Origin: Antarctobacter heliothermus
Lineage (GTDB): Bacteria > Pseudomonadota > Alphaproteobacteria > Rhodobacterales > Rhodobacteraceae
Assembly (NCBI RefSeq): GCF_002237555.1
Contig: NZ_CP022540.1
Location: 3,601,001-3,665,000 of the forward strand
DNA length: 64,000 bases
Direction: 5' to 3'
The notes beneath the pieces are model-generated. The model was given only the letters and a program-made list of their open reading frames with translations, had not been told where the DNA came from and did no database searches. This document shows, piece by piece, positions 34,854 to 44,021 of the stretch (the first letter of the stretch is position 1; every line of letters begins with the position of its first letter). Position numbers and translations under genes: made by a program.

Positions 34854-35855
34854 ATGGCCAAGACAAACACCGAAGATTACCTGCGCATGTACGCCCAGAT
34901 GGTCCGCATTCGCACCTTTGAGGACACCGCGAACCAGCTGTACCTGTCGGCCAAGATGCCGGGGTTGACCCATATGTACAGCGGCGAAGAGGCTGTCGCC
35001 GTGGGCATCTGCGAGGCGCTGACCACATCCGACAGGATCACCTCAACCCACCGGGGCCACGGCCATTGCGTTGCGAAGGGGGCCGCGTTCAAGGAAATGT
35101 TCTGCGAACTTCTGGGCAAGGAAGAGGGCTATTGCCGGGGCAAAGGCGGCTCTATGCACATTGCCGACCAGTCGAACGGCAATCTGGGGGCCAACGCCAT
35201 CGTGGGCGGATCCATGGGAATCGCCACCGGATCAGCCTTTACCGCAAAGATGCTGGGGCGCGACGATGTCACCGTCTGTTTTTTCGGCGACGGTGCCACC
35301 GCGCAGGGCCTGATGTATGAGGTCATGAACATGGCCGCGCTGTGGCAATTGCCGGTGATCTACGCCTGCGAAAACAACGGCTACTCTGAATACACTGCAA
35401 CGGCAGAAATCGCTGCCGGGTCGATCACCGCCCGCGCCGAGGCCTTTGGCATCGAGGCGCATCAGGTGGACGGGCAGGACGTTCTGGCCGTCAACACGCT
35501 GGCGCAGGATCTGGTGGCGCGCGCCCGCAAGGGCGAAGGCCCGTTTTTCATCGAACTGATGACCTATCGCTATCACGGCCACCACGTCGGCGACATCAAC
35601 CGCGAATACTATCGCTCCAAGGACGAAGAGCGCGACTGGAAGGACAACCGCGATCCGATCGTCAAGTTTCGCGGCTGGCTGGTCGATCAGGGCGTGGCCA
35701 CAGAGGCAGAGATCGAGGCGATGAATGCCCAGATCAAACAGGATGCCGCAGAGGCCGTCGATTATGCGCTGAACGCCCGCTACCCGGCCGAATCCGAGGT
35801 CGACATGCACGTCTATGCCGACATCGAACACGCGCTGGCCCCACACACCGCCTGA
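34854..35855 (+). CDS. ThDP-dependent 2-oxoacid/acetoin dehydrogenase E1, alpha subunit
   Basis: A 333-residue E1 alpha of the pyruvate/acetoin dehydrogenase type. It begins with the usual YLRMYAQMVRIRTFEDTANQ, has HMYSGEEAVAVG and STHRGHGHCVAKG, and carries the ThDP-binding motif from GDG (145-147) to ENN (173-175). The RYHGHHVGD loop near residue 240 matches the phosphorylation-loop region of such E1s. AAGGAC precedes the ATG. The match to AcoA-type subunits is closest in length and gene order (alpha, beta, E2), but the true substrate is not readable from sequence. Confidence 0.9.
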   Translation: MAKTNTEDYLRMYAQMVRIRTFEDTANQLYLSAKMPGLTHMYSGEEAVAVGICEALTTSDRITSTHRGHGHCVAKGAAFKEMFCELLGKEEGYCRGKGGSMHIADQSNGNLGANAIVGGSMGIATGSAFTAKMLGRDDVTVCFFGDGATAQGLMYEVMNMAALWQLPVIYACENNGYSEYTATAEIAAGSITARAEAFGIEAHQVDGQDVLAVNTLAQDLVARARKGEGPFFIELMTYRYHGHHVGDINREYYRSKDEERDWKDNRDPIVKFRGWLVDQGVATEAEIEAMNAQIKQDAAEAVDYALNARYPAESEVDMHVYADIEHALAPHTA

Positions 35856-35866
35856 GGAGAGAGAAA

Positions 35867-36862
35867 ATGCGAGAGATCACCCTGTCCCAGGCCGTCAACG
35901 AAGCATTGGCCGAGGAAATGCGCCGCGACGACACCATCTTTATCATCGGTGAGGACGTGGCCGAGGCGGGCACGCCCTTCAAGGTGCTCAGCGGTCTGGT
36001 CGAGGAGTTCGGCACCGGGCGCGTTGTCGATACCCCGATTGCCGAACCCGGTTTCATGGGCTTGGCCGTGGGGGCCGCCATGACCGGCACCCGCCCGGTC
36101 GTGGACCTGATGTTTGGCGACTTCATCTATCTGATTATGGATCAGCTCTGCAATCAGGCGGCCAAGACGCACTACATGTCCGGCGGCAAGATGCGCGCGC
36201 CATTGGTGGTGCGCACCAATCTGGGGGCCACCCGCCGCTCTGCCGCGCAGCACAGCCAATCCCTGCACGCGCTGGTGGCCCATATTCCGGGATTGAAGGT
36301 GGCGCTTCCCTCCTCCGCCTATGAGGCCAAGGGCCTGATGAAAACCGCCATCCGCGACAACAACCCGGTGGTGATTTTCGAAGACAAGCTGATGTACAAT
36401 GACAAGGCCCCGGTACCGGAAGAGGAGTTCCTGATCCCCTTCGGGGTGGCCAACATCAAGCGCGCAGGCACCGACATCACCCTGATCGGCACATCGTCCA
36501 TGGTGCAGGTCTGCGAAAAGGCAGCAGAGATCCTGTCCCGCGAGGGCATTGAGGCAGAGGTCATCGACCCGCGCACCATTGTGCCGCTGGACGAGGACAC
36601 GCTGTTGGCCTCCGCGAAAAAGACCAGCCGCGTGATTGTCGTCGACGAGGGCCATCAAAGCTATGGCATCACCGGGGAAATCGCGTCTCGGCTCAATGAA
36701 AAGGCGTTCTATCATCTGGATGCACCGGTAATGCGCATGGGGGCGATGGACGTGCCCGTGCCGTTCTCCCCCGCGTTGGAGGATCTGACGGTCCCGACAC
36801 CAGAGGCCGTCGCCGAAGGCGCCCGCAAGCTAATGAGCGGGGAGTTGATCCATGCCGCTTAG
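35867..36862 (+). CDS. ThDP-dependent 2-oxoacid/acetoin dehydrogenase E1, beta subunit
   Basis: A 331-residue E1 beta partner. Motifs include ITLSQAVNEALAEEMRRDDT, GEDVAEAGTPFKVLSGL, DTPIAEPGFMGLAVGAAMTG and VIDPRTIVPLDEDTLLASAK. GAGGAGAG lies upstream of the ATG, 11 bp after the alpha subunit stop. Its 3' end overlaps the lipoyl protein gene by 11 bp. Confidence 0.92.
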   Translation: MREITLSQAVNEALAEEMRRDDTIFIIGEDVAEAGTPFKVLSGLVEEFGTGRVVDTPIAEPGFMGLAVGAAMTGTRPVVDLMFGDFIYLIMDQLCNQAAKTHYMSGGKMRAPLVVRTNLGATRRSAAQHSQSLHALVAHIPGLKVALPSSAYEAKGLMKTAIRDNNPVVIFEDKLMYNDKAPVPEEEFLIPFGVANIKRAGTDITLIGTSSMVQVCEKAAEILSREGIEAEVIDPRTIVPLDEDTLLASAKKTSRVIVVDEGHQSYGITGEIASRLNEKAFYHLDAPVMRMGAMDVPVPFSPALEDLTVPTPEAVAEGARKLMSGELIHAA

Positions 36863-38165
36863 GGAAACCTCTGCTAGCGGGCCGCATGAGGTGATCATGC
36901 CCGCTCTGGGCATGGCGCAAGACACCGGCCTGATCGTCGCATGGCACAAATCGCCGGGCGACGCGGTGGCCGAAGGCGATGTGCTGTTCGAGGTCGAAAC
37001 CGACAAGGCCACGATGGAGGTCGAGGCCCCCGCCGCCGGTTTCCTGACCGATGTGACAGCGCAGGCCGGAACGGACGTGCCGGTCGGCAACGTGATCGCA
37101 TTGATCTCACAGACCGCCAAAGCGGCAGGCAACGCGCCCGACGATCCGCCCGCCGAGACGAAGGACGACGGCGGTGACTCTTTGCCGGACGGCAAGGAGG
37201 TGATCATGCCCGCACTTGGCATGGCACAGGACACCGGCCTGATCGTCGCGTGGCATAAGTCCCCCGGCGAGGCGGTCCGCGCCAGCGACATCCTGTTCGA
37301 AGTCGAAACCGACAAATCCACGATGGAGGTCGAGGCCGGGCAGGACGGCTATATCGCGGCGCTGTTGGCCGAAGCGGGCGAAGAGGCCCCCGTGGGCGGC
37401 GTCATTGCCCTGATCTCGGCAGAGCGGCCGGACGCCCCGATACAACGCAGCCTTGCCAGAGGCGCGGCGCAATCCGCACCCGCCAAGGATATCGCACGCC
37501 CAGCCGCTGCCAAACCTGCCGCCACACCCGCTCCAAAACCAGCGGCCCCATCCCCCATCGCCACAAATGGCAGACTGCTGGCCTCGCCCAAGGCGCGCCG
37601 CCTTGCCCTGCAAGAGGGGCTGGACCTGAACCGCCTTGTCGCGGCGGGCCATCCGCAACCCTATCATGTGCGTGATCTCGATACCCTGCGCGCCCTGCCC
37701 GACGCCGCACCCAGAACGACACAGGCAGGCACCGCCGCCCGACGTCTGACCGCGCAGGTCGCCGACGGGTTCTCCGGCTTTGCCGACTGGGCGTCAGAGA
37801 CCGCCGGGCTATCGGATGTGTCGGCGCTGCTGGCCGGGCTGGCGGCGGCCAGTCTGGGGCGCGGGACAGTGGTGGATGTAGAACGGTTCGCGCACAGCCG
37901 CACTTACGCCACCCACGCGCAACTGGGGCAGACGGCCCCAACCGACGCCGCACCGCAACTGCGCCTGCGCGACCTGCGCGGCGCCCATGTACGCGGCGTG
38001 CAGATCGGCCCCGAAGAGGTGCCGGTGCTGACCCTGAGCGACGGCGACACAGGCATTGCCATCACACTGGAATGCAGCGCCGACCAACTATCCCCCGGCG
38101 ACGCGCTCCGCCTCATTTCCAATTTTGCAGGTCGGGTCGAACACCCGCTTCGCCACCTGCTCTGA
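36852..38165 (+). CDS. Double-lipoyl-domain E2-like protein lacking a catalytic centre
   Basis: A 437-residue carrier protein. Two lipoyl domains, 103 residues apart, start EVIMPALGMAQDTGLIVAWH and carry the lipoylated lysines Lys52 and Lys155 in EVETDK[A/S]TMEVEA. The corresponding DNA (from 36888 and from 37197) is a close tandem duplication. An Ala/Pro-rich linker leads to a subunit-binding domain (LASPKARRLALQEGLDLNRL, about 238-258). The C-terminal 150 residues look like a shortened acyltransferase fold (ending in LRLISNFAGRVEHPLRHLL) without the catalytic DHRxx[D/N]G motif. The missing activity is supplied by the separate protein at 39605-40489. Confidence 0.85.
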   Translation: MPLRETSASGPHEVIMPALGMAQDTGLIVAWHKSPGDAVAEGDVLFEVETDKATMEVEAPAAGFLTDVTAQAGTDVPVGNVIALISQTAKAAGNAPDDPPAETKDDGGDSLPDGKEVIMPALGMAQDTGLIVAWHKSPGEAVRASDILFEVETDKSTMEVEAGQDGYIAALLAEAGEEAPVGGVIALISAERPDAPIQRSLARGAAQSAPAKDIARPAAAKPAATPAPKPAAPSPIATNGRLLASPKARRLALQEGLDLNRLVAAGHPQPYHVRDLDTLRALPDAAPRTTQAGTAARRLTAQVADGFSGFADWASETAGLSDVSALLAGLAAASLGRGTVVDVERFAHSRTYATHAQLGQTAPTDAAPQLRLRDLRGAHVRGVQIGPEEVPVLTLSDGDTGIAITLECSADQLSPGDALRLISNFAGRVEHPLRHLL

Positions 38166-38180
38166 CCTCGGGAGACCGAC

Positions 38181-39605
38181 ATGGACCACACCGATCTCTA
38201 TATCAACGGCCAATGGCACAAGGGGAGCGACCGTTTCGACGTGATCAATCCCGCCACCGAAGCGGTACTGGCCTCCGTCGCCTCTGCTGACATTGCCGAT
38301 GCCGACGCGGCGCTGGACGCCGCCGAGGCCGCAATGAAGGATTGGGCTGCCCGCACACCGCGCCACAGATCCGAAGTGTTGCGCAAGGCGTGGGAGCTGA
38401 TGACCGCACGGCTGGACGATTTTGCCCGGCTGATCACGCTGGAAAACGGCAAGGCGCGGGCCGATGCGCTGGGTGAGGCAACCTATGCCGCCGAATTCTT
38501 TCGCTGGTTTGCCGAAGAGGCGGTGCGCGCCAACGGACAGTTGGGCCACGCGCCCGCCTCTGGCGCGCGGATCATGGTCCAGCACAAACCCGCCGGTCTG
38601 GCGGTGCTGGTCACGCCGTGGAACTACCCGGCGGCGATGGGCACGCGCAAGATCGCCCCGGCGCTGGCGGCGGGCTGCGGCGTCATCATCAAACCGGCCT
38701 CGGAAACACCTCTGACCATGCTGGCGCTGATGCCCTTGCTCGAAGAGGCGGGCGTGCCGCCCGGTCTGGTCAACGTACTGCCCAGCAAACGCACCGGCGC
38801 GCTGGTCGATCACATGCTGCACGATCCGCGCGTGCGTGTGATCAGCTTTACCGGCTCAACCGGCGTGGGGCGCAAGCTATTGCACTCTGCCGCCGATCAG
38901 GTGCTGAAACCGGCCATGGAACTGGGCGGCAACGCGCCTGTCGTGGTGTTTGAAGACGCCGACATGGATACCGCCGTTGAGGGCACGATGCTGGCCAAGA
39001 TGCGCAATCTGGGAGAGGCCTGCACCGCCGCCAACCGCATCTATGTGCATCAGAATATCGCCGCTGAGTTCACCCACCGTCTGACCGCCGCGATGCGGGC
39101 GCTCAAGATGGGCGATGGCACCGACCCGACCGTCGATGTCGGCCCGCTGGTCAATGCCGACACGCGCGACAAGGTCGCGGGTTTTGTCGCCGACGCGGTG
39201 GCCAAGGGCGCGCAGATCGAATGCGGCGGCACCACGCCCGACGGTCCGGGCTATTTCTATCCGCCGACGGTGTTGTCCAATGTGCCGGAAACCGCCGATT
39301 GCGTGCGGGACGAGATTTTTGGCCCCGTCGCCGCAATCCAGACATTTTCCGATCAGGACGAGGTGATCCAGCGCGCCAATGACACCGAATACGGGCTGGT
39401 TGCCTATGTCTTTTCCGGCGACATGAAACGCGCGCTGCATGTTTGCGAACGGCTGGAATACGGCATGGTCGGGCTGAACCGGGGTCTGGTGTCTGATCCG
39501 GCGGCCCCGTTCGGTGGGGTCAAACAATCCGGCCTGGGTCGCGAAGGCGGACATGAAGGGATGCTTGAGTTCATGGAAACCCAATACATCTCGGCGGCGT
39601 GGTGA
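38181..39605 (+). CDS. Aldehyde dehydrogenase, succinate-semialdehyde dehydrogenase type
   Basis: A 474-residue NAD(P)-dependent aldehyde dehydrogenase of the GabD-like branch. It shows VTPWNYPAAMGTRKIAPALA, the catalytic Glu247 in MELGGNAPVV and the catalytic Cys281 in LGEACTAANRI, and ends with FGGVKQSGLGREGGHEGMLE. GGGAGA lies upstream of the ATG. Located inside the E1/E2 operon, it most likely oxidises the aldehyde released when the E1 cleaves a hydroxyketone or diketone, as aldehyde dehydrogenases do next to acetoin dehydrogenases. Confidence 0.92.
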   Translation: MDHTDLYINGQWHKGSDRFDVINPATEAVLASVASADIADADAALDAAEAAMKDWAARTPRHRSEVLRKAWELMTARLDDFARLITLENGKARADALGEATYAAEFFRWFAEEAVRANGQLGHAPASGARIMVQHKPAGLAVLVTPWNYPAAMGTRKIAPALAAGCGVIIKPASETPLTMLALMPLLEEAGVPPGLVNVLPSKRTGALVDHMLHDPRVRVISFTGSTGVGRKLLHSAADQVLKPAMELGGNAPVVVFEDADMDTAVEGTMLAKMRNLGEACTAANRIYVHQNIAAEFTHRLTAAMRALKMGDGTDPTVDVGPLVNADTRDKVAGFVADAVAKGAQIECGGTTPDGPGYFYPPTVLSNVPETADCVRDEIFGPVAAIQTFSDQDEVIQRANDTEYGLVAYVFSGDMKRALHVCERLEYGMVGLNRGLVSDPAAPFGGVKQSGLGREGGHEGMLEFMETQYISAAW

Positions 39606-40489
39606 TGGCGATGCGAGAGGTGATCGCCGCCCCGTCCGTCCGCGCCCTGGCTCTGGAAAAGGGCATAGATCTGAACGCATTGGCCCGCGATCTGGGCCGA
39701 ACCACCATTGCGCGTGAGGATCTGGAACGCGGCCCACCCGCCGCCGCGCCGACGTCCGATACCTCTTATTGGCAGGTCGACCACGCGTCCTACGGCCCGG
39801 TGGAGACACAACCGATGAGCCGGTTTGCCCAGGTCTCCGCCGCGAACCTGTCGGCGGCGAATGCGCAAATCCCCCAAGTCACCCACCACGATCGCGCCGA
39901 TGTTTCCGCCATCGAGAGCTTTCGCAAGAGCCTGAAACCAGAGGCAGAGGCGCGCGGCGTCAGGCTGACCGGGCTGGCATTTCACGTCATGGCGCTGGCG
40001 CGGGCGCTGCGGGACTATCCACGCTTTAACGCCTCACTGTCCGCCGATGGCAAGTCGCTGATCCTGAAAAACTATGTCCACATCGGCATTGCCGTCGATA
40101 CCGAACATGGCCTGATGGTGCCGGTCCTGTGCGATGCGGACAAAAAGGGGCTGTGGCAGATCGCGGCGGACATCGCCGATCTGGCTACCCGCGCACAAAG
40201 CCGCAAGATCGGACCGGATGAGATGGGCGGTGGGTCAATGACGATCACCAATCTGGGTGGCATCGGCGGCCATGCCTTTACGCCCATCGTGAACCCGCCA
40301 GAGGTGGCAATCCTAGGCATCACCCGCACAGAGATGACGCCACAGTGGGACGGCACCGCGTTCCAGCCGGTGCCGATGGTGCCACTGGATCTGAGCTATG
40401 ATCACCGCGTGATCAATGGCGCAGAGGCGGCTCGGTTTACCTCTCGCCTGTGTGCCCTGCTGGCGGACCCGCGCCGCCTGATGATCTGA
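39605..40489 (+). CDS. E2 acyltransferase catalytic protein lacking a lipoyl domain
   Basis: A 294-residue dihydrolipoamide acyltransferase without a lipoyl domain. It begins directly with a subunit-binding domain (IAAPSVRALALEKGIDLNAL), then the catalytic domain with VHIGIAVDTEHGLMVPVL, GGGSMTITNLGGIGGHAFTP and the active-site DHRVINGAEAARF. It must use lipoyl groups carried by another protein, most plausibly the one at 36852-38165. The ATG at 39605 overlaps the aldehyde dehydrogenase stop (TGATG); in-frame GTG and ATG alternatives lie within six bases on either side. Last gene of the operon, followed by a hairpin. Confidence 0.88.
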   Translation: MAMREVIAAPSVRALALEKGIDLNALARDLGRTTIAREDLERGPPAAAPTSDTSYWQVDHASYGPVETQPMSRFAQVSAANLSAANAQIPQVTHHDRADVSAIESFRKSLKPEAEARGVRLTGLAFHVMALARALRDYPRFNASLSADGKSLILKNYVHIGIAVDTEHGLMVPVLCDADKKGLWQIAADIADLATRAQSRKIGPDEMGGGSMTITNLGGIGGHAFTPIVNPPEVAILGITRTEMTPQWDGTAFQPVPMVPLDLSYDHRVINGAEAARFTSRLCALLADPRRLMI

Positions 40490-40502
40490 CGCACATCACG
40501 AC

Positions 40503-40520
40503 GCCGACCTTCTGGTCGGC
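40503..40520 (+). terminator. Hairpin after the E2 catalytic gene
   Basis: GCCGACC/GGTCGGC with a TTCT loop lies 13 bases after the stop. There is no U tract, so termination strength is uncertain. Confidence 0.5.
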
Positions 40521-40784
40521 CTCGCACACCAACCGGCCACAGGCGCATCAGAACACCCGGGTTTTGGGGGCGAAGTTTGCTAACTCTGCGATGGTCCCGA
40601 TCGCGCCTGCTAGGTTCTGAATCGGACTGGTCTGATGCCCCTAAGTGCCGCCTTGCGAACTGGGCTGGCACGTCTGCGGCTGATCTCGGTCAAGGCGGCT
40701 CTGGGATTGATGCCCATTATGCATCAGCATGAACTTACCCTCTTCACGCGCGGATTCGCCCACAACACTCCGTCGATTCGGTGA

Positions 40785-40934
40785 TGGACAGCCCCTTCCC
40801 CGGCCTTCGCGGACGTCCTTGGCATCTCAACGATGCTGACTCTGGTCGTCACACCCGCCATGTTGTCTCTGAGCGAGACAAAGGCGCGGCGGGCACAGCC
40901 ACCCCCGGCAATTGTCGCGCCACAGTCAACTTGA
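40785..40934 (+). pseudogene. Possible 3' remnant of an RND-type efflux permease
   Basis: An open stretch between a stop at 40782 and TGA at 40932 reads SPAFADVLGISTMLTLVVTP then [12 protein letters not shown] and a polar tail. This resembles the last membrane helix and cytoplasmic tail of an RND/MMPL pump, with no start and no upstream homologous sequence in frame. It ends 13 bp before an ABC export operon. The rest of the 458-bp gap (40490-40947) shows nothing else recognisable. The stretch is short, so chance resemblance is possible. Confidence 0.35.
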
Positions 40935-40947
40935 GGCGGGCCAGCAG

Positions 40948-41658
40948 ATGCAGACACCCCTTGCGTTTACCACACGCGGCCTGACCAAGGTCTATGGTGA
41001 AGGGCGCTCTGCCGTCCACGCCCTGCGCGGCGTCGATCTGGAAATCCCGCAGGGTGAGATCGTCGTACTGCTGGGCCCCTCCGGCTCCGGCAAATCAACC
41101 CTGCTGAACATCATCGGCGGACTGGACCGCGCGACCGACGGCACAGCCCATTTCCGCGATCAATCCCTGTCAGAGATGAGCGACGCGGAACTGACGCGCT
41201 ACCGGCGCGACCACGTCGGTTTTGTGTTTCAGTTCTACAACCTGATGCCCAGCCTGACGGCGCAGGAGAACGTCGAACTGGTGACCGAAATTGCGGCTAA
41301 TCCGATGGACCCGGACGCCGCCTTGGCGCTGGTTGGCCTGAAGGAACGCACCGATCACTTTCCGGCGCAACTGTCGGGCGGCGAACAACAGCGTGTCGCC
41401 ATAGCGCGCGCCATCGCCAAACAGCCCGAGGTATTGTTCTGCGATGAACCCACCGGCGCACTGGACAGCACCACAGGCCGCGCCGTGCTGGAGGTGTTGC
41501 GGGACGTGAATGCGCGGCTCGGCTCGACCGTGCTGATGGTGACGCACAACGCCAACACCGCCGCCATGGCCGACCGGGTGATCCATTTCGCTGATGGCGG
41601 CATCCGCGAGGTTGTCCGCAACCCCACCAAGCTCAGCCCTTCGGAGATCGAGTGGTGA
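40948..41658 (+). CDS. ABC transporter ATP-binding protein, LolD/MacB type
   Basis: A 236-residue ATPase that drives a FtsX-type permease. Walker [11 protein letters not shown]-loop [17 protein letters not shown], signature [14 protein letters not shown], Walker [14 protein letters not shown] and the switch His in MVTHN are all present. The ATG at 40948 is taken as start; GAGG lies 12 bases upstream. Followed by permease and membrane-fusion genes with overlapping or near-contiguous ends, so a single export complex. Confidence 0.92.
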   Translation: MQTPLAFTTRGLTKVYGEGRSAVHALRGVDLEIPQGEIVVLLGPSGSGKSTLLNIIGGLDRATDGTAHFRDQSLSEMSDAELTRYRRDHVGFVFQFYNLMPSLTAQENVELVTEIAANPMDPDAALALVGLKERTDHFPAQLSGGEQQRVAIARAIAKQPEVLFCDEPTGALDSTTGRAVLEVLRDVNARLGSTVLMVTHNANTAAMADRVIHFADGGIREVVRNPTKLSPSEIEW

Positions 41659-44018
41659 GCCCGCTGGACCACAAGCTGTTGCGTGATCTCTGGCGCATCA
41701 AGGGTCAGGCCATCGCCATCGGGGCCGTCATTGCCGTCGGCGTCATGATGCTGGTCATGATGACCGGCCTGACCGCCTCGCTGACCCAGACCCGAGACGC
41801 GTATTATGAACGCTACCGGCCGGCCGATGTCTTTGCGTCGGTCAGCCGCGCGCCGGAACGCCTTGGCAGCAGACTGGCAGCGATCCCCGGCGTGGCCTCT
41901 GTGCAGACCCGTGTGGAGGGCCGCGCGCTGATCGACCTGCCGGGGCAGGTTCTGCCGGTGCAGGCGCAGGCAATGTCCCTGCCAGACCGCGGGCGACCGG
42001 CGCTGAACGATGTCTATCTGACCAACGGGCGGATGCCTGCGGCAGGGCGTCCCGATGAAATCCTGTTGTTGCAGAGCTTTGCCGCCGCCCATGACCTGCG
42101 CCCCGGCGACAGCCTGCGCGCCACGATGAACGGCGCGCGGCGCAGCTTTGACATTGTCGGCCTCGCCCAAAGCCCCGAGTTTTTGTACATCACCGCCCCG
42201 GGGGAGCTGATCCCCGATGACGCCCGGTTCGGCGTGATCTGGATGAGCCGCGCAGGCCTGTCCGCCGCCTACGACATGTCGGGTGCCTTCAATGAGGCGC
42301 TGATCGGGCTGTCGCGCGGGGCCAGCGAACCGGCGGTCATGGCGGCTATCGACCGCGTGCTGACCCCCTACGGCGGGACCGGCGCCTATCCACTGGCCCA
42401 TCAGACCTCGAACCGCTTTGTCTCGGAAGAGATCGCCGGGTTGGAGGCCGCCGCCACCGGCGTGCCGCCGATCTTTCTGATGGTCGCGGCCTTTCTGCTG
42501 TATATCGTGATCAGCCGCATCGTGCAGGCCGAACGCGGCCAGATCGGCCTGATGAAGGCGTTTGGCTATACCAACACAGAGGTCGGGGCCCATTACTTCA
42601 AGCTGGTGATGGCCATCGCGGTGGGCGGCGCGCTGGCCGGGTGTCTGGCGGGCATCGCCACAGGGCGCGCAATGGTCGGGTTATACACCACCTACTACAA
42701 GTTTCCCTTTCTGGTCTTCCAGCTGGACCCGGCCTCGTTTGTGATCGGCGTCGCGGTCAGTATCCTGTCGGCCTCTGTCGGCGGGCTGCTGGTGTTGCGG
42801 CAAGTCTTTGCCCTGACGCCCGCCGATGCGATGCGCACCCCCTCGCCGCCCGATTTCAGCCGCACGGGCCGGATGGGTCGGGCCATCGGCAGTGTTCTGG
42901 ATCAACCCTCGCGCATGGTCATGCGCCGCATCACCCGGCAACCTGTCAGGATGGCGGGGGCGATGATCGGCATCGCCAGCGGCATGGCGCTGTCGGTATC
43001 CATGATCACGATCTATGCGGGCTTCGATCAGACCATCGACCTGACCTTTTCCGTGGTCGACCGCAGCGATGTGACCGTCAGCTTTACCCACCCGGTCAGC
43101 GACAAGACCCTGTTCGAACTGGCCCGCCTGCCCGGCGTTCAGCGGGTGGAACCTGTTCGCAATGCGGCCGTCGTGTTGCGCAACGGCGTGAACAGCTATC
43201 GCGGCGCGCTGACCGGATTGCCAGAGAATCCGACACTGAACCGCGCACTGGATGACCGGATGCAGCCCATCGCCCTGCCCCAAGGCGGCGTTGTCCTGTC
43301 CCGCGTGCTGGCGGACATGCTGGACATCCAGCCCGGTGATACGCTGGGCGTCGATGTCCGCGAAGGCCGCCAACCGCTGTTGGACCTGCCCGTCTCCGGC
43401 ATTGCGGAATCGCTGCTGGGCGCCCCGGCCTACATGGGGCTGGATGCACTCAACGCCGCCCTGCGGGAGCCGGGGCGCGTGTCTGGGGCCTACCTGATGA
43501 TCGACGAGGCACAGGGGGGCGCGATCTATGCCGCCTTGCAGGACATGCCCACCGTTGCGGGCGTCAGCCTGAAATCGCAGGCACGCGATGCCTTTGTCAC
43601 CTTGATGAACACCGGCGCGGGGGCGATCCGCTATGTGATGGGGGCGCTTGCCTTTGTCATCACCTTTGGCATTGTCTACAACGCCGCCCGCATCGCACTG
43701 GCCGAACGCGCCCGCGATCTGGCCAGCTTGCGGGTGATCGGTTTTAGCAAAGGGGAAACCGCTTTTGTGTTGCTCGGTGAGCTTGCGGTTGTGACCCTCG
43801 TCGCGCTGCCGGTGGGCGCGCTCATGGGCTATTACATGTCCTTCGGCATTGCCGCAGGCTTTTCGACCGACCTCTATCAAATCCCCGCCATCTTTGACCC
43901 TGTCAGCTATGGGCAGGCGACGCTGGTCGTGCTGACCGCTGCAGTGGTATCCGGCTGGCTGGTGAAACGCGATCTGGACCGCACCGACCTGATCCAAGCC
44001 CTCAAGACCCGGGAGTAA
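41655..44018 (+). CDS. ABC transporter permease with two FtsX domains
   Basis: A 787-residue inner-membrane permease with two FtsX-type four-helix sets: an N-terminal helix and the segments around residues 270-385, then a second helix near 440 ([20 protein letters not shown]) and segments around 660-780. Two large periplasmic MacB-type domains lie between. It starts at a GTG overlapping the ATPase stop by 4 bp; the preceding GTG at 41652 is an alternative. With the ATPase and the HlyD-type adaptor it should form an export or lipid/lipoprotein-moving complex. Substrate unknown. Confidence 0.9.
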   Translation: MSPLDHKLLRDLWRIKGQAIAIGAVIAVGVMMLVMMTGLTASLTQTRDAYYERYRPADVFASVSRAPERLGSRLAAIPGVASVQTRVEGRALIDLPGQVLPVQAQAMSLPDRGRPALNDVYLTNGRMPAAGRPDEILLLQSFAAAHDLRPGDSLRATMNGARRSFDIVGLAQSPEFLYITAPGELIPDDARFGVIWMSRAGLSAAYDMSGAFNEALIGLSRGASEPAVMAAIDRVLTPYGGTGAYPLAHQTSNRFVSEEIAGLEAAATGVPPIFLMVAAFLLYIVISRIVQAERGQIGLMKAFGYTNTEVGAHYFKLVMAIAVGGALAGCLAGIATGRAMVGLYTTYYKFPFLVFQLDPASFVIGVAVSILSASVGGLLVLRQVFALTPADAMRTPSPPDFSRTGRMGRAIGSVLDQPSRMVMRRITRQPVRMAGAMIGIASGMALSVSMITIYAGFDQTIDLTFSVVDRSDVTVSFTHPVSDKTLFELARLPGVQRVEPVRNAAVVLRNGVNSYRGALTGLPENPTLNRALDDRMQPIALPQGGVVLSRVLADMLDIQPGDTLGVDVREGRQPLLDLPVSGIAESLLGAPAYMGLDALNAALREPGRVSGAYLMIDEAQGGAIYAALQDMPTVAGVSLKSQARDAFVTLMNTGAGAIRYVMGALAFVITFGIVYNAARIALAERARDLASLRVIGFSKGETAFVLLGELAVVTLVALPVGALMGYYMSFGIAAGFSTDLYQIPAIFDPVSYGQATLVVLTAAVVSGWLVKRDLDRTDLIQALKTRE

Positions 44019-44021
44019 CCA

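Noticed and set aside
40402..40957. Minus-strand frames in the gap after the E2 gene
   Set aside because: No ribosome binding sites, no conserved sequence, and antisense-like composition.
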